Counted from the stretch's first letter, positions 25,782 through 33,776 are shown. The stretch: 64,000 nucleotides of DNA from Sporobacter sp963677825 (GCA_963677825.2 CAXXEF010000001.1:2232001-2296000), one strand, 5' to 3'. Notes: a model not told the origin generated them from the letters alone. Translations and numbers: made by a program.

Positions 25782-25997
25782 TCATTCGCACTCGCAGTCC
25801 TTGCGCTTAAGTTTCTCGCGTGAGCCATCCGGGCGCTGGATGACGGTGTTGTCGAGCGTGGTGGTCATGGAGCGGCGAAAATCGGCGATATATTGCTCAC
25901 GCAGGCATTTTTGCAGCTCTTTTTCTTCGTCCGTCAGGCCGCAGGTCTTAGCCTTGCGCGCAAGCTCGTTGATCTTTTCGATGTCACATGGTTGCAT
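25782..25997 (-). CDS. DUF896 family protein (YnzC-like)
   Basis: A 71-residue protein of the DUF896/UPF0291 family, recognised by INELARKAKTCGLTDEEKEL (residues 9-28) then LREQYIADFR. The family is a small helical hairpin found in Firmicutes, some members being SOS- or stress-linked, with no proven biochemical role. An unusual DCECE tail adds two cysteines. GGAGG lies seven bases before the ATG at 25997. It follows asnS on the same strand 45 bases downstream and may be cotranscribed with it. A hairpin (CTTTCTGA/TCAGAAAG, 25700-25719) lies after its stop codon. Confidence 0.9.
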   Translation of the reverse strand: MQPCDIEKINELARKAKTCGLTDEEKELQKCLREQYIADFRRSMTTTLDNTVIQRPDGSREKLKRKDCECE

Positions 25998-26042
25998 ATT
26001 AAATCCTCCAAATGTTTTGTGGTGCCGATCAGTCCGCAGGTA

Positions 26043-27401
26043 TTAAAAAATCATGTTGCCCGGCGTTCTAGGGTAGGGGAGTGTGTCGCGGATGTTGCCG
26101 ATACCAGTCAGGTACATCAGCAGGCGCTCAAGCCCGACGCCGAAGCCGGCGTGCGGGACGGTACCGAAACGGCGCAGGTCGGTATACCAGCCGAGCGCGT
26201 CGACGGGAATGCTCAGCTCCTGCATCCGTGCGACGAGCCGGTCGTGCCGTTCCTCGCGCTGGGAGCCGCCGATCAGCTCGCCGACGCCGGGGACTAAAAG
26301 GTCGCACGCGGCGACGGTTTTGCCGTCGTCGTTTTGTCGCATGTAAAATGCTTTGATGTCTTTGGGGTAGTCGGTAATAAATACGGGACCGCCCGCGATC
26401 TGCTCGCAGATATACCGCTCATGCTCCGTTTTGAGGTCCAGCCCCCAGTCAACGGGGTACTGGAAAGCGACCGGCGCTTTTTGCAGGGCGGTGACGGCTT
26501 CGGTGTACGTCATCGAAGCGAATCGGCTGTCGGCGACAGTTTGCAGACGTTGGAGCAGCGTGTGGTCTTTGTCGACGAAATCGTTGAAGAATTTGAGTTC
26601 GTCTGCACAGTCGCTGAGCGCCGTGACGATGCAGTGCCGGATGAGCGCCTCCATGACGGCCATGTCGTCCTCAAGATCGCAAAAGGCCATCTCCGGCTCG
26701 ACCATCCAAAACTCCGACGCGTGCGTCGTCGTGTTCGAGTTTTCGGCGCGGAAGGTCGGCCCGAAGGTGTAGACCTTGTCAAACGCGAGCGCAAACGGCT
26801 CGACGTGCAGCTGCCCCGAAACGGTCAGGCAGGCGTCCCGGCCGAAGAAGTCGCGCCCGTCACACGTACCAACGGTGAACACCTCGCCCGCGCCCTCGGC
26901 GTCGTTACCGGTAAGGATAGGCGTCGTGATATACAAAAAATCGCTAGACTGCAGGTAGCTGTGGATCGCCGCCGAAATAACAGAGCGGACGCGGAACATC
27001 GCCGAAAACGTATTCGTGCGTGTGCGTAGATGCGGCATTTCACGCAAAAACTCGAGCGAGTGACGCTTCTTCTGCATGGGAAAGTCACTGTCGCAGCCGC
27101 CGACAAGCACGATCGATGCCGCGCGCACCTCGAACGGCTGACGGGCGTCCGGTGTGAAGACGAGCGTACCCGTAACGTCGACGGCGGTGCCGGTGGCGTA
27201 TTTTGACGCCGGCTTCAGCGCCGCGTCCGCGTCCATGTCGTAGACGATCTGGCAGCCGGAAAAGCGCGAGCCGTCATTCAAATCGATGAACCCGACGTGC
27301 CCGTTGTTCCGGTTTGTGCGTATCCAGCCGCGCAGGCGGACGGACGCGCCGTCCGGGAGGGCGGGCAGGTCGGTAATAAGCATATATTGGTCACGAATCA
27401 T
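26043..27401 (-). CDS. asnS: Asparaginyl-tRNA synthetase
   Basis: A 452-residue class IIb aminoacyl-tRNA synthetase. The N-terminal OB-fold anticodon domain covers about residues 15-105 (VRLRGWIRTNRNNGHVGFID). Class II motif 2 is FRAENSNTTTHASEFWMVEP (about 205-224), and motif 3 is GFGVGLERLLMYLTG near the C-terminus. The sequence after motif 2, with MEAEF-like EPEMAF, and length favour AsnRS over AspRS. The ATG at 27401 has GGGAG eight bases upstream; the longer open frame lacks such a site. It charges tRNA-Asn with asparagine in the cytoplasm. Confidence 0.93.
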   Translation of the reverse strand: MIRDQYMLITDLPALPDGASVRLRGWIRTNRNNGHVGFIDLNDGSRFSGCQIVYDMDADAALKPASKYATGTAVDVTGTLVFTPDARQPFEVRAASIVLVGGCDSDFPMQKKRHSLEFLREMPHLRTRTNTFSAMFRVRSVISAAIHSYLQSSDFLYITTPILTGNDAEGAGEVFTVGTCDGRDFFGRDACLTVSGQLHVEPFALAFDKVYTFGPTFRAENSNTTTHASEFWMVEPEMAFCDLEDDMAVMEALIRHCIVTALSDCADELKFFNDFVDKDHTLLQRLQTVADSRFASMTYTEAVTALQKAPVAFQYPVDWGLDLKTEHERYICEQIAGGPVFITDYPKDIKAFYMRQNDDGKTVAACDLLVPGVGELIGGSQREERHDRLVARMQELSIPVDALGWYTDLRRFGTVPHAGFGVGLERLLMYLTGIGNIRDTLPYPRTPGNMIF

Positions 27402-27449
27402 GTGAAAAGCTCCCTTGTGTACATGGAGACGCGCTCCGGTGTTATCTGC

Positions 27450-27478
27450 AGTATAAAATACTGCGCCGGAATAATCAA
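27450..27478 (-). promoter_or_regulatory. Probable asnS promoter
   Basis: Minus strand: TTGATT and TATACT separated by 17 bases, 49 bases before the asnS start codon. Confidence 0.6.
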
Positions 27479-27585
27479 TATGCGCGTGGACACGCCGACG
27501 GACAAGCCGTCCTTGCATAGGCTATACGGCAGGGCTGTGCGCCCGGTTTCAGCGATGTTTTTATGGATGAAAGGATGAGCACATT

Positions 27586-28863
27586 TTGACGATTTATACC
27601 GTAAAGCGCGGCGACAGCTTATATGCGATTGCAAACAAATACGGCGTGACGTCCCAGACGCTCCAGTACGACAACCAGATTGACGATCCCGAGCGGCTCG
27701 TGATCGGGCAGGCGCTGTACATCGGCGTAACGCGTGTTGAGTACACGGTACGCCGCGGCGACAGCCTGTACGCGATCGCCCGGGCGTACAACGTGACGAT
27801 TCCGACGCTGTTGGCTGCCAATCCGACCGTGACGACCCGGTCAAGATTATACCCCGGGCAGACGATCATCATTCCGTTTCCAAATGAGATGCTCGGCAGC
27901 GCCGACGTCAACGGCTTCACCGTGACAGCGCCTGAAGACACGATTGCCCAGTCGCTGCCGTACCTGACGTACATCAGCGTTTTCTCGTGGCAGGTTGACG
28001 CTGCGGGCGGCATCACACCCATAAACGACGACACGACGCGCAGCCAGTCGCGCGCCGCGCGTGTCGCACCGCTCTTAACCGTGACAAACCTGGAGCCTGG
28101 CGGCGGCTTCTCCAGCGACATTGCGCACGCAGTGCTTACAAACGAGCCGGCGCAGACGGCGCTCTTAGACAACATCGCCGCAGCGATGCGCGCGCGCAAC
28201 TACTATGGGGTCGTATTCGATTTCGAGTACATCTATCCGTTCGACAGGGAAAGCTACAACCAGTTTTTAAGCCGCGCGACGGAGCAGATGCACGCGCTGG
28301 GTTATGTCGTCATGACGGCAATTGCGCCGAAAACATCGGCGACGCAGGTCGGTACGCTCTATCAGGCGCACGACTACGAGGCGCAGGGCAAAATCGTCGA
28401 CTTCATCATTATTATGACGTACGAATGGGGTTACATATACGGACCGGCCATGGCTGTTGCGCCGATCGATCAGGTGCGTCGGGTGCTCGACTATGCCGTG
28501 ACGGCGATACCGTCCGGCAAAATCCTCATGGGGATGCCCAATTACGGCTACGACTGGACGCTGCCGTTTGTGCAGGGCTCGGCTGCAAAGACGCTGTCGA
28601 ACACCGAGGCCGTCACGCTTGCCGCCGACGTCGGCGCCGAGATCCAGTACGCGCAGAAGTCGCAGGCGCCGTTTTTCAATTATTACGACGCCGAAGAACG
28701 CCGCCACGAGGTCTGGTTTGACGACGCGCGCAGCATCAAGGCGCGCCTGCGGCTCATCAGCGAGTATCAGCTCGGTGGGCTGAGCTACTGGACGCTTGAC
28801 GACCTGTTCCGCACGCAGTTTCTCGTACTGCAGTCGATGTACACGATCGACAAGGTGCTCTGA
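27586..28863 (+). CDS. LysM-GH18 protein, YaaH-like spore/cell-wall hydrolase
   Basis: A 425-residue protein with two LysM domains at about residues 3-47 and 52-96 (each with a YTVKRGDSLYAIANKYGV-like start) and a glycoside hydrolase 18 domain from about 110. The GH18 active-site strand is GVVFDFEYIYP (about 205-215), where the Glu would be the catalytic acid, followed by VMTAIAPK and FIIIMTYEWG. This matches Bacillus YaaH/YdhD-type enzymes of the spore coat, which also lack a signal peptide and cut cortex-type glycan. The start is TTG 27586 with AAAGGATGAG upstream. It suggests, but does not prove, a spore-forming relative. Confidence 0.9.
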   Translation: MTIYTVKRGDSLYAIANKYGVTSQTLQYDNQIDDPERLVIGQALYIGVTRVEYTVRRGDSLYAIARAYNVTIPTLLAANPTVTTRSRLYPGQTIIIPFPNEMLGSADVNGFTVTAPEDTIAQSLPYLTYISVFSWQVDAAGGITPINDDTTRSQSRAARVAPLLTVTNLEPGGGFSSDIAHAVLTNEPAQTALLDNIAAAMRARNYYGVVFDFEYIYPFDRESYNQFLSRATEQMHALGYVVMTAIAPKTSATQVGTLYQAHDYEAQGKIVDFIIIMTYEWGYIYGPAMAVAPIDQVRRVLDYAVTAIPSGKILMGMPNYGYDWTLPFVQGSAAKTLSNTEAVTLAADVGAEIQYAQKSQAPFFNYYDAEERRHEVWFDDARSIKARLRLISEYQLGGLSYWTLDDLFRTQFLVLQSMYTIDKVL

Positions 28864-28942
28864 TACAATAGATATGTCCGCGCCCGCCGGTATGGCGGGC
28901 GTTTTGCTGCCGGAATATCAAGGTATAGTTGAACGTAACCGG

Positions 28943-28971
28943 TTGCATCGCGGACGGGCTTGTGCTATACT
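28943..28971 (+). promoter_or_regulatory. pyrB promoter
   Basis: TTGCAT and TATACT separated by 17 bases, 32 bases before the start codon. The leader is too short for a PyrR-type attenuator. Confidence 0.68.
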
Positions 28972-29002
28972 AGGTCGGATAACCGTAAGGAGATGAAGGC
29001 GT

Positions 29003-30073
29003 TTGACCATCCGTCACCTCATCAGCATAGAGGACGTATCGGTCGACTGGTGGAACGAGCTGTACGGCGTCTGTCGCGACATTATGGCGCGCCCGGGTGA
29101 CTACAGCCTGTCCTGCAGCGGCCGTGTCATGGCCTCGCTTTTCTTTGAGCCGAGCACGCGGACGAACTTCTCGTTTCAGTCGGCGATGATGCGGCTCGGC
29201 GGCAGCGTTTTCGGATTCAGTGAGCCGAACGCCACGTCGACGGCCAAGGGCGAGTCACTGTCGGATACGGTGCGCATGATGAGCGCCTACGCCGACACAA
29301 TCGTCATCCGCAGCCCGCGCGAAGGCGCGGCGATGGCGGCGTCGCTATACTCGGAAGTGCCGATCATCAACGCCGGTGACGGCGGGCACATGCACCCGAC
29401 GCAAACGCTGGCCGACCTCACGACGATCGCCGAAAAACGCGGCGGCATCGGTGACCTGAACATCGGCATCTGCGGTGATCTTTTAAACGGACGGACAGTC
29501 CATTCGCTTATTCTCGCGCTTGCGAAGTTCCCGAACGTCAACTTTTTCCTCATCTCACCGCGCGAGCTGTCGGTACCCGACTATATGCTCGCGTACCTCA
29601 AATCGCACAACCAAAAATACATCGAGATCACAAGCCTTGAGTCAACGCTGCCGCAGCTGGACATTCTGTACATGACGCGCATACAGCGCGAACGGTTTAA
29701 CAGCCCCGAGGATTACGACCGGCTCAAAAACGTGTACGTGCTCAATCGCCGCAAGCTCCAGCGCGCGAAGAAAGACTGCCTGGTCATGCATCCGCTGCCG
29801 CGCGTCGACGAGATTGCCCGCGACGTGGACGACGATCCGCGCGCCGTGTACTTCCAGCAGGCGCGCTACGGTATGTTCATCCGCATGGCGCTGCTTTTAC
29901 AGATGAGCCAAGCTGAACGCATCGCGACGCCGACGCTTATCGATGATGATAAGATGCGTTGCCAGAACCCGAATTGTATCACCCAGACCGAGCTTTACCT
30001 GCCGGCTTTGCATAAACCGGAAGATACGGAGAGCTGCGCGTTCTGTGATAAAAAGATGTTGACAATTCAGTAG
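29003..30073 (+). CDS. pyrB: Aspartate carbamoyltransferase fused to a PyrI-type zinc domain
   Basis: A 356-residue enzyme of pyrimidine synthesis. The carbamoyl-phosphate loop is FFEPSTRTNFSFQSAM (about 47-62), followed by the HMHPTQTLAD active-site stretch and VMHPLPRVDE near 262-271. Residues 315-356 are extra: Cys320-x4-Cys325 and Cys345-x2-Cys348, with CQNPNCIT and CAFCDKKM closely resembling the zinc domain of the regulatory chain PyrI. The nucleotide-binding part of PyrI is absent, as is a pyrI gene. So the protein may assemble through its own zinc domain without CTP/ATP control. The start is TTG 29003 with AAGGAG upstream. It is monocistronic and far from pyrF at 63.6 kb. Confidence 0.93.
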   Translation: MTIRHLISIEDVSVDWWNELYGVCRDIMARPGDYSLSCSGRVMASLFFEPSTRTNFSFQSAMMRLGGSVFGFSEPNATSTAKGESLSDTVRMMSAYADTIVIRSPREGAAMAASLYSEVPIINAGDGGHMHPTQTLADLTTIAEKRGGIGDLNIGICGDLLNGRTVHSLILALAKFPNVNFFLISPRELSVPDYMLAYLKSHNQKYIEITSLESTLPQLDILYMTRIQRERFNSPEDYDRLKNVYVLNRRKLQRAKKDCLVMHPLPRVDEIARDVDDDPRAVYFQQARYGMFIRMALLLQMSQAERIATPTLIDDDKMRCQNPNCITQTELYLPALHKPEDTESCAFCDKKMLTIQ

Positions 30074-30166
30074 CCGGATGCTATTATTTTTAAGCCGTCA
30101 TTTCAGCCGGACGGCACTAATCGGATGGGCGACAGGGCGAAACCGGCTTGCGATTTGATGGAATAT

Positions 30167-30240
<74 letters not shown>

Positions 30241-30270
30241 TTCATTAACGCCGGCGCCCGTTTTTAATAT

Positions 30271-30347
30271 GCGCCAATAGCTCAGTAGGATAGAGCAACT
30301 GCCTTCTAAGCAGTAGGTCAGGGGTTCGAATCCCTTTTGGCGTGCCA
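30271..30347 (+). tRNA. tRNA-Arg (TCT)
   Basis: Acceptor stem GCGCCAA/TTGGCGT, D loop AGCTCAGTAGGATAGAGC, anticodon TCT in CCTTCTAAG, T loop GGTTCGAATCC and encoded CCA. Confidence 0.95.
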
Positions 30348-30375
30348 GAGCGGGGATGGCCGCCATTCCCGATAC

Positions 30376-30450
30376 GGTGGGTATAGCTCAGTTGGTTAGA
30401 GCGCTGGATTGTGGTTCCAGAGGCCGAGGGTTCGAGCCCCTTTATCCACC
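30376..30450 (+). tRNA. tRNA-His (GTG)
   Basis: Acceptor stem GTGGGTA/TATCCAC with the extra G at position -1 (30376) facing C73 (30450), as in histidine tRNAs; anticodon GTG in ATTGTGGTT. CCA is not encoded; CTTTAT follows. Confidence 0.95.
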
Positions 30451-30553
30451 CTTTATCAGTCCTTTTCGGGCAGAAGAGGACTGTATCATCATGATCGGCC
30501 AGATTTTTGCGATGGCGTCTTTACCGGCAGCGGTATGTCAGAGTATCCGATAA

Positions 30554-30625
30554 TGGGATGTGGCCAAGTGGTAAGGCACCAGACTTTGACTCTGGCATTC
30601 GCAGGTTCGAACCCTGCCATCCCAG
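30554..30625 (+). tRNA. tRNA-Gln (TTG)
   Basis: Acceptor stem TGGGATG/CATCCCA, anticodon TTG in ACTTTGACT, T loop GGTTCGAACCC, discriminator G. CCA is not encoded. Confidence 0.95.
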
Positions 30626-30631
30626 TTATAT

Positions 30632-30707
30632 GACCCGTTAGCTCAGTCGGCAGAGCACCTGCCTTTTAAGCAGGGTGTCCGGAGTTCGAATCTCCGACGG
30701 GTCACCA
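30632..30707 (+). tRNA. tRNA-Lys (TTT)
   Basis: Acceptor stem GACCCGT/ACGGGTC, anticodon TTT in CCTTTTAAG, T loop AGTTCGAATCT, encoded CCA. It is six bases after tRNA-Gln and last in the cluster. Confidence 0.95.
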
Positions 30708-30710
30708 TGA

Positions 30711-30744
30711 AAACATCGCAGTTATTGCAACTGCGATGTTTTTT
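30711..30744 (+). terminator. Terminator of the tRNA cluster
   Basis: AACATCGCAGTT-attgc-AACTGCGATGTT then TTTT: a 12-base-pair stem four bases after tRNA-Lys. Confidence 0.92.
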
Positions 30745-30839
30745 GCTATTTATTGCACACGAAATATACTGTGACTGCCGCTGGTTTGTCATCGGCAGGC
30801 CAGCTAACTTCCCGTCTTAAAATAATTATAATAAATAGA

Positions 30840-30868
30840 TTGTATTATTGAAATATTCATGGTATTAT
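30840..30868 (+). promoter_or_regulatory. Promoter of the zinc-ribbon gene
   Basis: TTGTAT and TATTAT separated by 17 bases, 56 bases before the start codon at 30925. Confidence 0.6.
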
Positions 30869-30877
30869 AAGTGTGTT

Positions 30878-30897
30878 GCGATGTGAATCGACATCGC
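30878..30897 (+). repeat. Leader hairpin GCGATGT/ACATCGC
   Basis: A 7-base-pair inverted repeat with a GAATCG loop lies at the start of the zinc-ribbon mRNA leader. Its arm ACATCGCAG is also found in the tRNA-cluster terminator 170 bases upstream. Confidence 0.5.
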
Positions 30898-30924
30898 AGC
30901 TATTTTTATTTATTGAGGTATTTC

Positions 30925-31203
30925 ATGTTTAATGACAAAACCCTAGTCTGCAAAGATTGCGGACAAGAATTCACTTTTACCGCCGGTGAGCAGGAGTTTC
31001 ATGCAGAAAAGGGCTTCACAAACGAACCCCAGCGCTGCAAACCCTGTCGAGACGCCCGTAAAGGGATCAACAACTCTCGTGGAAACGGCGGACCTCGTCA
31101 GATGTTCGATGCCGTTTGTGCAGAGTGCGGAGCATCGTGCAGAGTTCCTTTTGAACCGCGTAACGACCGTCCTGTTTATTGCAGCGACTGCTTCAGAAGA
31201 TAA
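30925..31203 (+). CDS. Small double zinc-ribbon protein
   Basis: A 92-residue protein with two zinc-ribbon-type modules. Residues 4-45 carry LVCKDCGQEFTFTAGEQEFH then RCKPCR, the 'probable zinc-ribbon' pattern common in small clostridial proteins. Residues 58-92 carry VCAECGASCRVPFEPRNDRP then YCSDCF, a CxxC-CxxC module. The linker is Gly/Asn/Arg-rich, so nucleic-acid binding is plausible. I choose ATG 30925 because GAGG precedes it and the first zinc motif begins right after; 18 more upstream codons are open but would run through the leader hairpin. The long AT-rich leader with a hairpin recalls cold-shock-type leaders. Confidence 0.87.
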   Translation: MFNDKTLVCKDCGQEFTFTAGEQEFHAEKGFTNEPQRCKPCRDARKGINNSRGNGGPRQMFDAVCAECGASCRVPFEPRNDRPVYCSDCFRR

Positions 31204-31215
31204 ATAAGTGACTTC

Positions 31216-31246
31216 AAAAACACGCCCTGATTCGGGGCGTGTTTTT
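31216..31246 (+). terminator. Terminator of the zinc-ribbon gene
   Basis: AAAACACGCCC-tgattcg-GGGCGTGTTTTT, 12 bases after the stop codon. Confidence 0.88.
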
Positions 31247-31258
31247 CGTTCTTAACAG

Positions 31259-31287
31259 TTGAATTGTTCTTCAGTCTGGCGTATGCT
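31259..31287 (+). promoter_or_regulatory. Probable promoter of the MBL-fold gene
   Basis: TTGAAT and TATGCT separated by 17 bases, 40 bases before the start codon. Confidence 0.5.
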
Positions 31288-31327
31288 AAACGTATGAACA
31301 TTAAACGTGTAGAAGGAGGCAGTATTT

Positions 31328-32035
31328 ATGGCGCAGGAGCACAATCAGCAATCGTTGGAGGCAATCAAGATTGACGACAATGCGTACCGGATTGAGGACG
31401 GACAGGTCCGGTCCTTTTTATTCATCGGCAGCGAAAAGGCGCTGCTGATCGACACCGGATTCGGCAAGAGCGGCAGTATGCGCGCGATGGTGCGCAGTCT
31501 GACAGATAAAGAGATCGTCGTTGCCAACACGCACACGGACGACGACCATGTCGGCTGCAACCAAGAATTTGAGGCTGTTTGGATGCATCCGTCCGAGATG
31601 TCCTTCTATTTTATCAAGGCCCCCAAAGAGGCTAAGGTCAACGCGCTGTGGGATGGCGATACCATCGATATCGGCGGCCGGAGCTTTGAAGTGGTGCTAA
31701 TCCCCGGACATACGCCGGGCAGCATCGCGTTTTTAGACCGCGAAAACAGGATTTTAGTGTCTGGAGACAGTGTGTCGGCGGTGCCGGTATTCATGTTCGG
31801 CAAAGCACGCAATATCCAGGCCTATATGATAAGTATGGAAAAGCTGCTGGGTATGACGACGGCGATCGATACGATCTACACGTCACACGGCGAGTTCCCG
31901 ATGCCCGTGTCGCGGATAAACCAGCAGCTTGTTGCGGCCCGAAAGCTGTACAATAATGAGCTCGAAGCGCAGGAGCCGCCGTTCCAACTGCCGGCAAAGA
32001 TGTATATTCATGACGGCGCCGGATTCTTTTATTAA
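31328..32035 (+). CDS. MBL-fold metallohydrolase with altered metal motif
   Basis: A 235-residue cytoplasmic member of the metallo-beta-lactamase fold. The main metal motif reads HTDDDHVG (His69 to His74) instead of His-x-His-x-Asp-His: the second His is Asp71. Later motifs are VLIPGHTPGSIAFLD, VSGDSV and TSHGEF, supplying the other His and Asp ligands. Related small clostridial proteins are annotated only as hydrolases; substrate unknown. The Asp substitution should change one zinc site and is a family variant I have seen in HxDxDH-type members. GAAGGAGG lies upstream of the ATG. Monocistronic. Confidence 0.88.
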   Translation: MAQEHNQQSLEAIKIDDNAYRIEDGQVRSFLFIGSEKALLIDTGFGKSGSMRAMVRSLTDKEIVVANTHTDDDHVGCNQEFEAVWMHPSEMSFYFIKAPKEAKVNALWDGDTIDIGGRSFEVVLIPGHTPGSIAFLDRENRILVSGDSVSAVPVFMFGKARNIQAYMISMEKLLGMTTAIDTIYTSHGEFPMPVSRINQQLVAARKLYNNELEAQEPPFQLPAKMYIHDGAGFFY

Positions 32036-32117
32036 GCCAATAACATAACACAGTCTATTGTAGCGTTATAGTTTGAGGTCGCTTCTGCAAGCTATTGCGA
32101 GCGATTAGCATCTTTTT

Positions 32118-32146
32118 TTGCATTTTCAGCTCATTTGTGCTATAAT
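32118..32146 (+). promoter_or_regulatory. Promoter of the 60-codon gene
   Basis: TTGCAT and TATAAT separated by 17 bases, the latter preceded by TG (extended -10), 28 bases before the GTG start. Confidence 0.75.
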
Positions 32147-32173
32147 TTGATGTGAACTGTTGGAGGTGTTAAC

Positions 32174-32356
32174 GTGACGAAGGAAGCGAAGATCAGACTT
32201 TTAGTAAGCAAATCGCATGCGTATAAATTCGGATACAGACGAGCCGTCAAAGAGGGCGACACCGCCGCGGCCGATAAATGGAAGGCCGGGTATATGGATA
32301 TTGTTGAGGAAATCAACGATTTGAAAGACGGCCCCGAGCTGGCGGCCGGCAAGTAA
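32174..32356 (+). CDS. Small hypothetical helical protein, 60 residues
   Basis: I do not recognise this family. It is supported as a real gene by an excellent extended -10 promoter, a GGAGGTG site before the GTG start at 32174, and a following hairpin terminator. The protein is highly charged and predicted to be helical (KEAKIRLLVSKSHAYKFGYR, then two Lys/Asp/Glu-rich helices) with no Cys, signal peptide or membrane segment. The size and helical-hairpin look are like small regulatory or Spo0E-like proteins, but the Spo0E signature SQELD is absent. Confidence 0.7.
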   Translation: MTKEAKIRLLVSKSHAYKFGYRRAVKEGDTAAADKWKAGYMDIVEEINDLKDGPELAAGK

Positions 32357-32415
32357 CCGCTCTTCATACATAGCAGCTGCGCCGAGATTCTGGATCGGCG
32401 CGATCATAGTGCCCG

Positions 32416-32450
32416 ATGCGCCCCCTGCATGTCAGGCGGCGCATTTTTAT
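32416..32450 (+). terminator. Terminator of the 60-codon gene
   Basis: ATGCGCC and GGCGCAT around a loop that itself contains CCTG/CAGG, followed by TTTTAT. Confidence 0.75.
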
Positions 32451-32483
32451 GTGTGAAAATGAATAGATGCTGGACGCCGCCGT

Positions 32484-33077
32484 TTACGGATTGCCGGAAA
32501 GGCCCATAGGCTTCTGATATTTGAACTCAATATCCGCCGCGACGAACCGCCGATAGTTCTTGATGAGCTTGCCAATGACCTGCCGCTCGAAAATGATCTT
32601 GGAGATGGCTTCCCATAAAAACACCCAGCCACCGACGATAACGATTTCCGTCAGGGTATACTCAATGATTGAGTTGCGCTGGTGCATGCCGAAAAATGAT
32701 GCTGTCAGCAGCGCGACGGACACGATGAAATAGACGAGAGCCTGCTGGGCAATTTTGCGTGCTTTACTCTTTTCGATAAAAATGTAGAACGTATAGAATG
32801 TTTTGAACCATGAGCGGATCAGCGCCTCCCGGTCACGGTTTTGCGCTTCGTCGGAAATATAGAAGCAGATGTCGATCGGGTATGGCATTGGAATGTCGTC
32901 AATCGAGTCTTCTAAAAAAGCCAGCAGATCGGGGTCAATGTCCTTGCGCTTATAGGGCGCGTGGTCCCAGTCGTTAAAGATCTCGGCGTAGTTTTTCAGC
33001 GAGACTTCGATTTTATAGTGGCCGGTTTCGGGATTGCGGTCGTAAATTTTATTGAGCAGTTGTTCGATCTGACGCAT
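32484..33077 (-). CDS. Uncharacterised two-TM protein, paralogue of the one at 44319
   Basis: A 197-residue protein of unknown family. Residues 1-95 are soluble and charged (LLNKIYDRNPETGHYKIEVS, then FLEDSIDDIPMPYPIDICF), followed by two hydrophobic segments (about 107-130 and 143-163) and a basic C-terminal tail (KLIKNYRRF). Most of the length matches the protein at 44319-44915: shared blocks include RNPETG/KNPETG, FL-DSIDDIP, W-F-TFY-FYI-EKSK and VGGW-FLW-A-S--IF. The soluble part is probably cytoplasmic. Not in an operon with its neighbours. Function unknown; the paralogue pair argues for a real role, perhaps sensing or scaffold. Confidence 0.82.
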   Translation of the reverse strand: MRQIEQLLNKIYDRNPETGHYKIEVSLKNYAEIFNDWDHAPYKRKDIDPDLLAFLEDSIDDIPMPYPIDICFYISDEAQNRDREALIRSWFKTFYTFYIFIEKSKARKIAQQALVYFIVSVALLTASFFGMHQRNSIIEYTLTEIVIVGGWVFLWEAISKIIFERQVIGKLIKNYRRFVAADIEFKYQKPMGLSGNP

Positions 33078-33205
33078 AACGGCACCTCGATGTTTTAAAA
33101 TTCAGCAGCTATATATCAAAGAAACTATACACGCAATGTCGGGCTTGCGCAAGAGACCTGTGACGAATATTTTAGCCGTTTGCTTAAGGCCGGGTAGCGG
33201 CGCGA

Positions 33206-33234
33206 TTGCATTGGTCGTGCGTCGGTGATATAAT
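33206..33234 (+). promoter_or_regulatory. Promoter of the zinc-ribbon membrane gene
   Basis: TTGCAT and TATAAT separated by 17 bases with TGA before the -10; 40 bases before the start codon. Confidence 0.75.
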
Positions 33235-33273
33235 AAGCTAAATAGTTATAAAGTAACGATAAGGAGGCCCCAT

Positions 33274-33654
33274 ATGGCAACAATCAGCTGTCCCTCGTGT
33301 GATAAACGCGTCGATATACAAGAGAAGAAATGCCCCAGCTGTGGGGCCAAGCTGCGTTACAGCTTGCTGGATAAAGACGCACCGTCTTATCAAAAGATGC
33401 AGATCATCAGCAACGGCGTCATCGCGGTCGGCGCGGTGCTGCTGGTGCTGGAGCTGCTAAATATCAATGTCGGCTACATCAGCGGCATGGTACTGGGCGT
33501 TGCGTTTATTCTGTTCGGGATTTCAAGGCTCATGCTTGAACGCCTGCCAAGCTATGAGGGGGCAAAGACGGCGACCATCGTCATCATACTGGCGATTGTA
33601 TTTCTGGCCTATGGGATATTCATGTTTGTTAAGAATATGAATATTGCCGCTTAG
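33274..33654 (+). CDS. Zinc-ribbon membrane protein
   Basis: A 126-residue protein with an N-terminal zinc ribbon (ISCPSCDKRVDIQEKKCPSC, residues 4-23; two Cys-Pro-x-Cys knuckles) followed by three hydrophobic segments (about 44-62, 68-85, 98-118). Such 'zinc-ribbon plus membrane' proteins are common in clostridia without known function; the ribbon faces the cytoplasm if the positive-inside rule holds. AAGGAGG lies before the ATG at 33274. Own promoter and terminator make it monocistronic. Confidence 0.82.
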   Translation: MATISCPSCDKRVDIQEKKCPSCGAKLRYSLLDKDAPSYQKMQIISNGVIAVGAVLLVLELLNINVGYISGMVLGVAFILFGISRLMLERLPSYEGAKTATIVIILAIVFLAYGIFMFVKNMNIAA

Positions 33655-33668
33655 CTTTTTGGCCAGAT

Positions 33669-33696
33669 AAACCCTGTGATGCGTCACAGGGTTTTC
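33669..33696 (+). terminator. Terminator after the zinc-ribbon membrane gene
   Basis: AACCCTGTGA-tgcg-TCACAGGGTT followed by TT: a 10-base-pair stem 14 bases after the stop codon. Confidence 0.85.
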
Positions 33697-33770
33697 CCAT
33701 TTTCAGCGCGGACGTCACGGGCATTAACCAAATCGGACGAAAAGTCTTTTCGCCCGGCGGCGTTATTTGA

Positions 33771-33776
33771 TATAAT
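33771..33776 (+). promoter_or_regulatory. -10 box for the FMN reductase gene
   Basis: A perfect TATAAT with TGA before it, 40 bases before the start codon. The -35 region (around CTTTTCG) is weak. Confidence 0.55.
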
